Origin: Niallia taxi
GTDB taxonomy: Bacteria > Bacillota > Bacilli > Bacillales > Cytobacillaceae
Length of the DNA stretch: 64,000 nt
NCBI RefSeq assembly: GCF_004005475.1
Contig: NZ_RZTZ01000001.1
Location: 915,233-979,232, forward strand
Direction: 5' to 3'
Below are positions 44,408 to 55,700 of this stretch, in pieces (the stretch's first letter is position 1; every line of letters begins with the position of its first letter). The notes under the pieces are model-generated. The model worked only from the letters and a program-made list of their open reading frames with translations. It ran no database searches and was not told the DNA's origin. A program made the translations under genes and the position numbers.

Positions 44408-45541
44408 TCAAGATGACAGATGGGCAAGTGCATCCTGCATTTCCTGCAACACTTCTGGATCTGTTTCTGAATTGCTGATTGCTACTAAAGCCTGCTTTGA
44501 TTCAGAGCCGCCAATTTTACCTAAAGCCCATGCAGCAGTCCCTCTTATAACAGGTCTTGGATCATTTTTCATTACGCCAATGATATCAGTCACTGCACTT
44601 TCCTCCTTGAAATGGGCAAGTGCAATAATCGCATTACGCTGGATCGGCTTCTTTCCTCTCCAGGAGCCTGATATATGTCCGTACTTTTCTTTAAATTCCT
44701 TATTGCTGATCGTCAAAAGCGGCACAAGCAGCGGCTTAGCGATTTCAGGATCTGGCTCCATTTCAATATGGTTATGAAAATCCATGCCTTTGTTTTTCGG
44801 ACAAATAGTCTGGCATGTGTCACAGCCGTATATTCTATTGCCGAGCTTCTCTCGGAACTCTTCTGCCAAAAATCCCTTTGTCTGTGTCTGAAAGGCAATG
44901 CAGCGCTGTGCGTCAAGCTGTCCACCTTGAATAAGTGCGCCAGTTGGACAGGCATCAATACATTTATTGCACTCTCCGCATTGGTCCTCCATCGGTGTAT
45001 CCGGCGATAGAGGCAAATTTGTAATCATCTCCCCTAAATATACGTAGGAGCCAAATTCTGGTGTAATGATGGCACAGTTTTTCGCTGACCAGCCAACCCC
45101 TGCACGCTGGGCAACAGCTCTGTCAACCAGCTCACCTGTATCCACCATTGATTTACATAGTGCATCTGGAACTCGCTCCATAATATATTTTTCCAGCTTG
45201 GAAAGCCTGTCCCGCAACACAACATGGTAGTCTGTTCCCCAGGATGCACGGCAAAATATTCCCCGCCTTGCTCCTTTTTTACTTGTAACTCGCTCCTTCA
45301 TTTTTGAAGGGTATGCTAATGCAATGGAAATAATTGATTTAGGTTGATCCAAAAGGAGGGAGGGATTCACTCTTTTTTCAATATCCTTCTCCTCAAAACC
45401 TGATTGATAGTTAAGCTCTTGCTGCTTAATCAATCTGATTCGCATTTCCTCAAAGGTGCTTGCCGTAGTAAAGCCAATTTTGTCAATCCCAATTGTTTTG
45501 CTGTAGTCAATAATATCCTGCTTCAGCTGATCGTAGTCCAT
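44408..45541 (-). CDS. queG: Epoxyqueuosine reductase QueG
   Basis: 377 residues. Two [4Fe-4S] cluster motifs (CGECNKCIDACP and CDTCQTICPKN) follow a cobalamin-binding N-terminal domain. A C-terminal HEAT-like domain (about residues 300-377) completes the family layout. It reduces epoxyqueuosine to queuosine at tRNA position 34. ATG 45541 follows GGAGGGAG. Same gene order as B. subtilis yhbA. Confidence 0.93.
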   Translation of the reverse strand: MDYDQLKQDIIDYSKTIGIDKIGFTTASTFEEMRIRLIKQQELNYQSGFEEKDIEKRVNPSLLLDQPKSIISIALAYPSKMKERVTSKKGARRGIFCRASWGTDYHVVLRDRLSKLEKYIMERVPDALCKSMVDTGELVDRAVAQRAGVGWSAKNCAIITPEFGSYVYLGEMITNLPLSPDTPMEDQCGECNKCIDACPTGALIQGGQLDAQRCIAFQTQTKGFLAEEFREKLGNRIYGCDTCQTICPKNKGMDFHNHIEMEPDPEIAKPLLVPLLTISNKEFKEKYGHISGSWRGKKPIQRNAIIALAHFKEESAVTDIIGVMKNDPRPVIRGTAAWALGKIGGSESKQALVAISNSETDPEVLQEMQDALAHLSS

Positions 45542-45636
45542 GCTGCTCCCTCCTTTCTTCTTCTTTGGTTTTTTGGTGTTTTTTCGCTAAAATAATAGCA
45601 TAACATATAGACATTATTTATTGGAGGTACATATTA

Positions 45637-46302
45637 TTGGATATTTCAATTACAAAGGAACTCGCTTCCCTTATACCTGGCTTTAAAATCGGGGCAATTT
45701 TCTATAACAATATTGAAGTTGGCGAATCACCGCAAATGGTAAAAGGCCGTCTACAGCTTTTCCAGGAATCCATCTATTTCGATTTACTGGAGAAAAAGGT
45801 CCAAGACATTCCATCGATTCAAGAATGGCGCCAAATTTTCAAGAGTATCGGCAAGGATCCGAACCGCTACCGACATTCTGCCGAGGCGCTGTATAGACGA
45901 GTTCACAAGCAGAACTATCTGCAGCCAATCAACAGCAGCATTGATTTAAATAATTTCTTTTCCCTTCAATACGGAGTGCCAATTGGCGTTTATGACCTGG
46001 CTAAATTAAATGGTGCTATTACAATCAGGCTAGGAAAAGAAGGTGAGCAGTACACGGGATTGAACGGCAGAGCTAATTCTCTTGAAAACTTAATTATAAG
46101 TGAAGATGTATCCGGCCCATTCGGAAGTCCTTTTGTTGATTCGGACAGAGCACCAGTGACAACTGATACGAAAGACGCTGTCCAGCTTGTTTACCTCCAA
46201 GCGTCCACACAAAAGGAAACAGCAGAACGCATGGTAGCTTCTTTAATGGATATGTTTGTCCAAATTCACGGCGGGCAGGCACAATTTACAATTGTAGAAT
46301 AA
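45637..46302 (+). CDS. B3/B4 tRNA-editing-like domain protein
   Basis: 221 residues resembling the B3/B4 domain of the phenylalanyl-tRNA synthetase beta chain as a free-standing protein. Signatures: KSIGKDPNRYRHSAEALYRRV and PIGVYDLAKLNG. TTG start with GGAGG at 45623-45627. Free B3/B4 proteins are presumed to bind or edit aminoacyl-tRNA, but activity is untested for most. Divergent from queG. Confidence 0.85.
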   Translation: MDISITKELASLIPGFKIGAIFYNNIEVGESPQMVKGRLQLFQESIYFDLLEKKVQDIPSIQEWRQIFKSIGKDPNRYRHSAEALYRRVHKQNYLQPINSSIDLNNFFSLQYGVPIGVYDLAKLNGAITIRLGKEGEQYTGLNGRANSLENLIISEDVSGPFGSPFVDSDRAPVTTDTKDAVQLVYLQASTQKETAERMVASLMDMFVQIHGGQAQFTIVE

Positions 46303-46502
46303 ATACGAGCATGTTCAGGTAAATCTTGAGCATGCTTATTTATATATCTACAGTGTATCCAGTTCATTTTCTGCTGAAACAAAGTTATCCACAGTTTATA
46401 TCAATTTATGAGTTATCCACAGGGGAAAGAAAATCTCCTCATAATGAAAAAACGCAATGCTTCGTTCTTCTTTGAAACGAAACACTGCGTTGTGACTATG
46501 TA

Positions 46503-46576
46503 TGGAGCGGGTGATGGGAATCGAACCCACGACATCAGCTTGGAAGGCTGAGGTTTTACCATTAAACTACACCCGC
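46503..46576 (-). tRNA. tRNA-Gly (TCC)
   Basis: 74 nt with encoded CCA. Acceptor GCGGGTG/CACCCGC pairs; anticodon loop CTTCCAA gives TCC. Isolated gene. Confidence 0.95.
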
Positions 46577-46774
46577 ATTTTTTAATAAGTTTCTTTACGA
46601 AAAAACAACTTATTTTTAACACGTTTTTTATTATATAACTGCCCTTTTAAAAAATCAACCACTTTTCGACATTTTTTTTACAAACATTAAAGTTTGATGT
46701 TAGTTCTTCAACATTTGAGGACTAACTTTTTACTATAGTATGAAGACTTTCTTTAAATAGTACATATAAATAAA

Positions 46775-46806
46775 CAAAATTAGACCAGAGAATGTCTGGT
46801 CTAATC
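46775..46806. terminator. Terminator downstream of the ACT-MFS gene
   Basis: TTAGACCAG / CTGGTCTAA hairpin followed by TTTTG on the minus strand. Confidence 0.75.
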
Positions 46807-46895
46807 TTGTTTGTATACAAACACATATGAAATAAGTGGTTGATTTCAGGCGAGCGCAGAAAAATATCGGCGTTGCTTCAGTCTCACCTGTCTCG

Positions 46896-46982
46896 CTATT
46901 CCAAGTGCCTCTTACTCTCCCATTTTCTAAATGTAATCTCTCCAATATGCCGATGAGCTAAGACAGATAAATCTGTTTTCAT
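46896..46982 (-). CDS. Possible 28-residue frame overlapping the end of the ACT-MFS gene region
   Basis: ATG 46982 immediately follows the transporter stop and encodes MKTDLSVLAHRHIGEITFRK and a short basic tail before TAG. It lies before the transcript terminator. There is no clear SD, so it may be a remnant rather than a gene. Confidence 0.3.
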   Translation of the reverse strand: MKTDLSVLAHRHIGEITFRKWESKRHLE

Positions 46983-46983
46983 T

Positions 46984-48459
46984 TTAGAATATATTCTTCC
47001 GCTCTTTGAGTCCGAACATAATTGTAATAAGCATCACTATACCTATAATGAGGACGTACAGGTTGACGGCACCGCTGACTCCTAGTATTTGGGATAGGAA
47101 TCCTAATCCAATAACCGGCAGGCTGACACCTAAATAAGTAATAACAAAGAAGGTTGAAACAATATTCCCTTTCGTTTTTGACGGTGATCTTTCATTAATC
47201 AAAGCAAGGCTGCCTGCATAGGCAGGACCGTTTCCTCCACCGATTAGAACTGCTGAAATGAGCAGCAGCACCAGTGACTTTGCTGCTAGTGTAATAACAA
47301 GCAGTATAAGCCCAAGCGTCAGCAATATATAACCAATAGTTATCATCGTTCGTAATGAGAACTGCTTCAGCAATATTTGGTTTGCAGCTGCGGCAATTAA
47401 CCCTAATGCAACGACAATTCCTGAAATAGTTAATGAGTGGACTTGTGTAAAGCTTGATAGATTAGCAGGAATTAAGCTCATGAACATGCTGATAATCGAC
47501 CATGCTAAAAATGATGTAATGGATGCCAATATAAAGCTTTTAAGCATTGATTTTGGGACATACGGCTTTTTCAGTTTAACGGGCTGCAGACCAGGACGGA
47601 CATTTTCATTCAAGAAGAACAATGCCGCAAAGCATGGCAGGATAAACAGTAAATGCACATAGTATGATAATCTCAATGGGAACGGTGCGAAATCGCCAAG
47701 TAAGCCAGATAGAATTGGGCCAATTGCATTACCGAGCGTTACAGCCAATGCGCAAATAAGTGCTGTTTTCTTTTTGTCCCTTTTTTCGTCTAATTCGGTC
47801 AAAGCTGCAACAGCAACACCATTTAAAATCCCAACAGACAAGCCTTGAAACAGCCTTGCAAGCAGGAGCATGCCAAGACCGTCAGCAATCGTGAAGCACG
47901 CAGTACCGATTATGGAAAACAGAATTCCCGGTATTAACACCTTCTTCCTGCCAATCTGATCCGAAAGCTGGCCTGCAACAATAATTGCTGGGATAACAGT
48001 AAATGCGTAAATGGCGAAAACTAATGTAATCATTCCTGAAGAAAGTCCCCACTCTTGGCGGTAGAGTGTGTAAAGGGAAGCAGGTATATTGGTACCAAAT
48101 AGCGTTAAGAATAAACAGCAAGCAACAAGCCAGAAGGACATTTTTTTGCTTAATGTCCGCTGTTCTCGCATCACTTGGATAGAGCTTGTGCGCTGCATTA
48201 GCCTTTGTTGGAAAGCAGAGCGGGCAATCGCTGAAGCGTCAATATCCACAACATCCAATAAGCCTTGCAATCCGACAATCAAATTTTGAACTTGCTGCTC
48301 TTCTGCATTGCTTGCAATCCTGATTCTTGTAGTCTCTTTATATTTTTTTGTTTGAATACTTTCTATATTAACTTCGTGTGCTCCAAATAGATTGGATATA
48401 CGAGCCAGGACTCCCGGCTGATCTATAACTAGCATGGAAATACGATAATCAGAAGCCAT
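46984..48459 (-). CDS. MFS transporter with N-terminal ACT domain
   Basis: 491 residues. Residues 1-~85 look like the ACT domain of acetolactate synthase small subunit (IlvN): ISMLVIDQPGVLARISNLF and NIESIQTKK. From ~105 to the end are twelve TM helices of the major facilitator superfamily with the loop motif GQLSDQIGRKK. One uninterrupted frame joins both parts. ACT domains bind amino acids, so transport may be gated by a branched-chain amino acid; direction and cargo are unknown. Confidence 0.85.
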   Translation of the reverse strand: MASDYRISMLVIDQPGVLARISNLFGAHEVNIESIQTKKYKETTRIRIASNAEEQQVQNLIVGLQGLLDVVDIDASAIARSAFQQRLMQRTSSIQVMREQRTLSKKMSFWLVACCLFLTLFGTNIPASLYTLYRQEWGLSSGMITLVFAIYAFTVIPAIIVAGQLSDQIGRKKVLIPGILFSIIGTACFTIADGLGMLLLARLFQGLSVGILNGVAVAALTELDEKRDKKKTALICALAVTLGNAIGPILSGLLGDFAPFPLRLSYYVHLLFILPCFAALFFLNENVRPGLQPVKLKKPYVPKSMLKSFILASITSFLAWSIISMFMSLIPANLSSFTQVHSLTISGIVVALGLIAAAANQILLKQFSLRTMITIGYILLTLGLILLVITLAAKSLVLLLISAVLIGGGNGPAYAGSLALINERSPSKTKGNIVSTFFVITYLGVSLPVIGLGFLSQILGVSGAVNLYVLIIGIVMLITIMFGLKERKNIF

Positions 48460-48753
48460 CAGCTCTTCACTCCCTTACTCAAGTATCTTTACTTATATTG
48501 TAAAGCATGAATAAATATAAAGTCTATACACTTGTAAGAAAATATAACATGAAAATATCGACAAAATGTGCCAACCGTTATAAATACTATTAGATCAAGG
48601 TTTTTTAGGCTCTTCCAATTATATGACTTTATTGAATTTATTTTATTTTCAGAAAACTTTTGCATATTTTTTGTATATTTTATTCATTCTTTTTATAATG
48701 GAAAACTGCTGACTCTCCTAAAAATTGAACATTTTATGAACTGTTATTTATAT

Positions 48754-48769
48754 TGTGATAATTTTCACA
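48754..48769 (+). promoter_or_regulatory. Fnr/CRP-type box upstream of the FNT channel gene
   Basis: TGTGA-TAATTT-TCACA, a perfect TGTGA-N6-TCACA palindrome about 100 bp before the start codon. A CATAAT hexamer (48801-48806) could be the -10. A GTGTTAACAC palindrome lies at 48829-48838. Confidence 0.6.
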
Positions 48770-48870
48770 TATATCCATTGTAAATATCAGTAACAACATT
48801 CATAATATGGTTATCAAATGTTTCCATAGTGTTAACACATATAGAAAAGCTTAAACTTGGAGGAATCGTG

Positions 48871-49662
48871 ATGGAAGGCGCATCTTTATATCAGGTAGAA
48901 AAACTGGCTCTAAAAAAATGGAAAATATTCAAACAGAGCAAATTCCGATTTTTCATGCGGGCTGTTGTTGCGAGCATGTTTATCGGCTTTGGAGTAATTG
49001 TTGCATTCAAAACAGGAAATTTCTTTTATGCGGAAGGCTCCCCCTTCGCTTACCCTGCAGCTGCACTCGTGTTTGGTGCCGCCATTATCCTAATAGCGTA
49101 TGGAGGCGGAGACTTATTTACAGGCAATACGTTTTACTACACATATGCGGCATTACGAAAAAAAATTGCTTGGCGGGATGTTTTTAAGGTTTGGGGCACA
49201 AGCTATGCCGGCAACATATGTGGAGCTGTTTTCTTTGCTGTATTCATTTACCTAACAGGCTTGTTCAAGTCACATGAGGTGAATGAATTCATGCTGCACG
49301 CTGCCCAGACAAAGATCGAAGCACCAATTAGTGAATTGTTTTTCCGGGGAATCCTTTGTAACTGGCTAGTCTGCCTTGCCTTTTTTATTCCAATGTCCTT
49401 AAAGGAAGATATTGCAAAAATATTCGCAATGATTCTGTTCGTATTCTGCTTCTTCATTTCTGGATATGAACACAGTATTGCTAATATGGCTACCTTCTCC
49501 ATCTCCCTTATACTTGATCAAAACCCTGCCATTACATTGCCAGGCATCATCCGCAATATTATTCCTGTCACATTAGGTAATCTAGTTGGCGGCGTTGGAT
49601 TTATGGGTGTGATGTACTATTATGTGAACAAACCGTTTATGGACGATATCGACGAAAAATAA
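48871..49662 (+). CDS. Formate/nitrite transporter (FNT) family channel, YwcJ-like
   Basis: 263 residues, six TM helices. The FNT features GGGDLFTGNT and a later GNLVGGVGF half-helix are present, with a narrow hydrophobic centre expected. It conducts formate, nitrite or hydrosulfide. ATG 48871 follows GGAGGA; an upstream start at 48829 would add 14 residues without an SD. An Fnr-type box upstream fits anaerobic induction. Family certain, substrate not. Confidence 0.88.
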   Translation: MEGASLYQVEKLALKKWKIFKQSKFRFFMRAVVASMFIGFGVIVAFKTGNFFYAEGSPFAYPAAALVFGAAIILIAYGGGDLFTGNTFYYTYAALRKKIAWRDVFKVWGTSYAGNICGAVFFAVFIYLTGLFKSHEVNEFMLHAAQTKIEAPISELFFRGILCNWLVCLAFFIPMSLKEDIAKIFAMILFVFCFFISGYEHSIANMATFSISLILDQNPAITLPGIIRNIIPVTLGNLVGGVGFMGVMYYYVNKPFMDDIDEK

Positions 49663-49697
49663 AAGGAAGCCTGAACACTTTGTTCAGGCTTCCTTTG
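49661..49697. terminator. Bidirectional terminator
   Basis: AAAGGAAGCCTGAAC / GTTCAGGCTTCCTTT, 15-bp perfect arms, between the FNT gene (+) and the giant surface protein (-). Confidence 0.9.
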
Positions 49698-49725
49698 TTG
49701 CTTGAGAAAGGTAGAGCTTCCTGCT

Positions 49726-52700
49726 TTAACGATTTTGAACCAATTTAGCTCTTCTTCTAATGATTGCATATATGGATATACCAGCTACTGCCAGTACTGC
49801 ACCTATGATTAGAAGATTGTAATAATCTGTAGCAGTGTCTGGAAGGACAGAATCATTACCGCTATTATTATTAGCTGATACTGACACAAGTTGGACATTG
49901 CTTCCCTTTTGTCCACTTGGATTCCTTTTGTCATCCCCGGAATTATTATCTGTATTTGTGCGCCCTGGAATATTTCCGTTATTATCTGACGGATGAGAAG
50001 CTACAGGATTTTCTTCACTATCTCCATCAATTGGATCGGTGTCTCCTGGTGTTTCTTCATTATCTCCGTCAGTTGGATCCGTGTCTCCTGGTGTTTCTCC
50101 ATTATCTCCATCGGATGGGTCTGTGTCTCCAGGTATTTCTCCGTTATCTCCGTCAGACGGGTCCGTGTCTCCTGGTGTTTCTCCATTATCTCCGTCGGAT
50201 GGGTCTGTGTCTCCAGGCGTTTCTCCATTATCTCCGTCAGATGGGTCTGTGTCTCCTGGTGTTTCTCCATTATCTCCGTCGGATGGATCTGTAGGCGTTT
50301 CTGTATCATCCTCTTTGGCTCCCTTTATAAAAGTCCAAATATCAGATACAGCACTGCCTGTATAATCATCTGTTGCAACAGCATACCAAGCGTATTCGTT
50401 GCCTTCCTCAAGCCCTTGCCACTCGATTTCCGCTGTCTTGCCGCTTTCTATATTTTCCTGCTTGCCAATTTCATCATCTGTATAAACATTGACGGCAAAA
50501 TAATCTGTTGCGACTCGTTTCTTCTCTGCTTCAAGATCCATATTGATAATAAGCTCATCCTTGCCTGGATATTCTGCAGGATCATAGAAATTATAATCGT
50601 CTAGATATGGTGAATATGTGTTAACAATTATCCGGTTATTATCCTGATCAAAGTGCAGCAGCTTTAAGTAGCCTTGCCCGCCTTCTGGACCTCCTTGATA
50701 ATCACCAAGCATCTGATACACTTCTCTATCAGCTGTTCCATCACCATTATCGTCCACTTCACTGATAAGTGTTTCTGAATCATGGTAATGACCGCTTAGC
50801 ACTGCAAGCACATTTTTATTTGGTTTAACAACTTCTTCGTAAATCTTATCACCAATCGGACTTCTGTTACCTGATACTAGTAAATATTCATGGAAGTTCA
50901 AAATTGCCTTGCGATTTGGATATTGCTTAAGAACGTTGTTCATCCAGGCAATGTCCTCATCATCGACACCCCAGCCCATATACAGCATAATAAAGTCGTT
51001 TCCACCAGCTGAGATTAAATCATAATGTCCGCGATTGTTTTTGTAGGAATTGCCATAATAGGATTTGCTGCTGAATCTGTCAGCACCGAACCATTTATAG
51101 TATTCATTGTAATCATTCGACAATTGGTCAACATCATGGTTTCCTGCCAGCACTCCATATGGAATATTGTTATCATCCAGCACCTGCATATATTCATCTG
51201 CATATTGCCATTGCTGTACCTTGTCTGATTCATCAACAAGGTCTCCAGTATGGAATACATATTTTATCTTCATTTGCTCCTTCATTTCTGCAATCCATTC
51301 TGTCTGGCGCTTGAAAATATACGGGTAACTCTCTGAATAGTATTGTGTATCTGACATCCATACAAACGTATAATCATAATCATCCGGTGTGCTTGGAATT
51401 TCATCCTGGATAATTACACTGATTTTGGAATCCTTCGCGAATTCCTTTACAGATGCGTCTGCTTTTAATTCAAAGTCAGCATTGCCAGCAATTTTATATG
51501 TGAGCATTTTCCATTTGTTCTCACTAAAGCTCCATGCATACATGGATACCTTTCTGCCCTCAAGCGACTTTCCGCTCCATGCAAGCTCGACTCTGTCATT
51601 TTCACCTACTGATGGGTCTAGTTCAACATCAAAACGATGATATGGAAATTGTGTATCAGAGTCTGTTGTTAAATACTTTCCATCAAGGCTTGAAACGGTG
51701 TTTATTTCCTCTTCAGTAAGAGCTGCTTCTCCAGCCGGTTTTTGCTCTGTAGGCGGCTCTGTGTCGCTTGCATGCTTGTATGCAGTCACATTGCTGCTTT
51801 TCGCTGAGTACTTGAATCCCTTATAAAAAGTAACATTCAGTTTGTCATTAGTTGGATCTGCAACCTTTACCTTTAAAAGCGGGTTGCCTTTGATGCCGTC
51901 AGCAATATCTGCAGGAGATACAAGCTCAGGCTTAGTTGGGTTCTCATCATTGACAGTAAAGGAAACCTGTCTATTTGCAATATTTCCAGCCTTATCTGTC
52001 GCGGTGATTGTTAAAACATGCTCACCAGGAGAAAGCTTGGAAGATGCTGTCTCATATGGAACCTCTATTACTTCATCGTCAAGCATTGCCTGGAACGATT
52101 CCATTCCAGCTAATTCATCACTTGCAGTGGCGTTGATTGTAAAGGCGCCTCTGTATTCTTGTTTTTTCATATTTGTGTCAATAACAGGTGCTGTATTGTC
52201 AACCATTACTGAAACAGATGCTTCATTCTGGCCATCCTTAGCACTAATTGTATGCTTCCCGTCTGAAACAGTTTTGCTGTCCCAATTATAGGCCGCAGCA
52301 CTTGTCTGCTCACTAGTCAATGTGAAATGAAAGTGCTCAAATGGACGGTATGTTCCGTCGTCACCCATATCATATATCTTAGCAGGATCACTCTTTTCGG
52401 GATCTCTGATAATAGTGCCATCAGCTAGAATAAGTCTGACATTGCGCAGAGAATAATCATCCCTATTTTCTTCACTCTCTTCCAATTGGAATGGGGAAGA
52501 TTTATTGCCAGCGCGAACGGTAATTTCATTTATGCCCTGCTTCAGTTTGTCAGCGTCAATCGGAATCGTAAAGGTTTTCCAATAAGACATATTATCTTTA
52601 TCCAGTAGCTGGATGATTTCATCACCCATCGTGATGGCGTTTTTGAAATACATATTCAGTCCGCTAATATCAACAGCTAAATATGCTTGCGTTTCTAAGG

Positions 52701-55700
52701 ATGGATTCATTGCCTCTGACAATTCTTTTCCATCAATGAAAAGCTTCACTTTTTTTGCATCATGACTATTAGAGGTTCCTTTCAGCAGAACATTGCCGCT
52801 GACAGTGCTGCCGTCCTTTACATTAATTCGCAGCTCTTCTGTATTTTCTGGATTGTTTATCTTGATTTTGTGATTCTCTGTCTTCACTTCATTTATCCCA
52901 TCAGATGCTGTCAAATAATATTCAACATACTCTTTGGCAATAAAGTTAGCAGCATAAATGGTCGTTGTATACAGATTATCATTGCCATCCTTTTTAAGAA
53001 GGAGACGCTCATATTTCTGTTCACCATTTGTGCGATAATAAACAGCTACTGTTTTTACCCCGTTATTGTCATTTGCTTTAGCAGAAACAGTAATATCCTC
53101 TATTCCAGTTTCTTTCAGTATTGTCGTATTTTCTATTGTTGGCGGTGTTGTATCTTCTTCCAACTGAACAGACTTACCAGGTACTTGATTTGCTTCCACA
53201 CTTCCTGGAGTTCCTTGCTTTTCACCACTGCTTATCTTAATAGATGTTGTGGAACCATCTTGCGGATATTTGTACAATATCCCCTTGTTTGCAACAGTAT
53301 CATCCACCTCAAGGACATCATTATAGTAGGCTACATTGAGTTCCTCTTGTGTGTTTGTGGCTATTGCCACTCCTCTTAAGCCACTGTTTGCCATTCCATC
53401 ACTTTGGATGCGGACAATGTCTTTGTTCTCAACAAGACTAGTACCGTAGTTAGCATTAAAGTCAGCAACTGTCTTATCTCCATTGGCACTGTTAATAATC
53501 CAGAAAACCAATGTCCCTTTTGCAGGAATGACAACATCCTCAGGAATAGACGGCCAGACGACATCACTTGCAGGATCTGCCCCATACCTGTATTGAATCT
53601 TGTAATCTTTAAAGTTTACAGGTTTATTTGTATTGTTATAAACTTCAATGAATTCATAACCATCTGCAGAGTTGACATTTGAGCTGTCTGGCACCAATTC
53701 CGTTACAAATAGCTTTGGCACCTTTGCATAATCTACATCCGCTTTTTTGATTGCTACTGTATATTTGTCGGTTTCCGCTTTGTTGACTCCATCACTTGCT
53801 TCAATATAGTAAGTAAGATTAGAATCAACGTCTTCTGCAGGAATAATCGCCTTAAACTTACCCTTTTCCTTTGTGTCCTCTGTCATGGACAAGGAGATAT
53901 AGTCTTCCGTTGATTCAGACTTGTAATACAATGTCGCAAATGGATCAGCCTTATCATCAGTCACAACTGCCTCTACGGCAATATCTGCGAAGGCTTCCCC
54001 ATTACTCACTGCCTTATGGCTAATGGCTGGAGCCTTTGTATCTTCTGTTTGTTCAGGAAGCACTGCTGGTTTGGTTGGCACCTGTCCTTGCTTCAGACTG
54101 CCTGGAGTAGGATCTGCAAGCACCTCAAGCTTTGCCATCACTGTCCCGCTTTTCGGGAATTGATATTGAATAACTTTTCCATCATTATTATTCTCTGTTC
54201 CTAAGTAAGACGCAGAAACAAGCTCATTTCCGCTTCGATCCTTAATAACGACTGCCCTGTTGCCACCATTAGCAAATCCAGGGAAAGCATCTGTGAAAGA
54301 CAACAGGCTGTCCTCTGTTAAACTTGTACCAAACTGACTGTTAAAATCAGCAAGTGGTTTTGCACCATTATTGAACCAAAGTACAACGGTTGTTTGCGGT
54401 TTAATGACTGCGTCTGGCACTTTAAAATTAACATCTTCCCTGCTACCATCTGTATATCGATAGGCAAAAGAGTAATTAGTCAAAGGCAGCGGCTGATTCG
54501 AATTATTATAAAGCTCGATATATTCATAGTAGTCTGTTCCGCCACCTTGCGAGTTCGGAGCCAATTCTGTTACAAGAAGCGGTATGGAGCTATATGTATC
54601 TTCCTGTTTGTCTACTTCAATCACATATTCCTCTGTTTTCGCTGTTGTACTTCCGTCTGTCGCCTCCAAGTAATAATGGATATTCTTTACAACAGCTTCT
54701 TCTGGAATAACAGCAGAAAAACCAGTATTACTGCTGGAATTCTTGCTCATAAGCACAGATTGATAAGTGTCATTTCCTTCTTGTTTATAATGAAGAGTTG
54801 CTGATGGAATCTTTGCATTATCTGTGATAGTTGCTTCAATTTTAATAGATACAGCATGTTTACTGCTTTTGATTGGGCTATGTGAAATTTGCGGTGCTTC
54901 ATTATCGACAACAGGAGCATCAATCTCTACTTGCTTAGCTGGAACTTGATCATCCAGAATGGAACCTGGTGTTGGAGCTGCCTTTATTTGCAGCTTATCC
55001 ATAATTGTCCCGCTAGCTGGATAGCGATAAGCAACTGTTAATCCTGTATTATCTGTTTCTCCAGGCATGTAATTCGCTGAGATGATTTCATTTCCTGCAA
55101 GGCTTTTAATAACAACTGCTCTATTTCCACCATTTGCAAAACCTGAAAAATCGCCTTTAAACGAAGTGACCTGACTATCACTTAAGGATGTTTGAAAATG
55201 CTTGTTAAAATCGCTGATGCCCAACTCATCCTTATTAAACCAGATGACTTGTGTTTGCCCTGAAGCAACAGACGTATCAGGCAATTGAAGAAGCTTATCA
55301 GCTTGACTTTTGTCTGTATATTGATAATAAAATGCATAGCTTGCTAGATTGAGAGTTTGATTTGTATTATTATATACCTCAACATACTCATATAAATCAG
55401 TACCCTTTGAATCTGGTGAAATCTCTGTTATCAATAGCTGTGGGTACTTGCTGAAATCTTCTTCAGCCGTTTCCTGTTGTTGCTCCTTCTTTTCCTCCTC
55501 CTGCTGAGATTCCTCTGCAGGCTGTTCTGGCTGTTCTGGCTGCTTTGCCTCTTCTTCTGTTTGAGACTGTGTTTTCGTTTCTTCTTTCAAATCTGTGGAA
55601 GAAGACTTATCTTCCTCTTTTGTTTCTGTTTGTTCTGGGGGCTGTGTTTCTTTTGTCTCTTCTGGCGAATCACTTGCTGGTAAAGTTTGCTCCTTTTCAA

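Noticed and set aside
46733..46945. 70-codon frame downstream of the ACT-MFS gene
   Set aside because: TTG start without SD and it runs through a transcription terminator.
50001..50365. Long frames on several strands over the 42-bp repeats
   Set aside because: They are produced by the repeat periodicity (multiple of 3) inside the 2055-aa gene.
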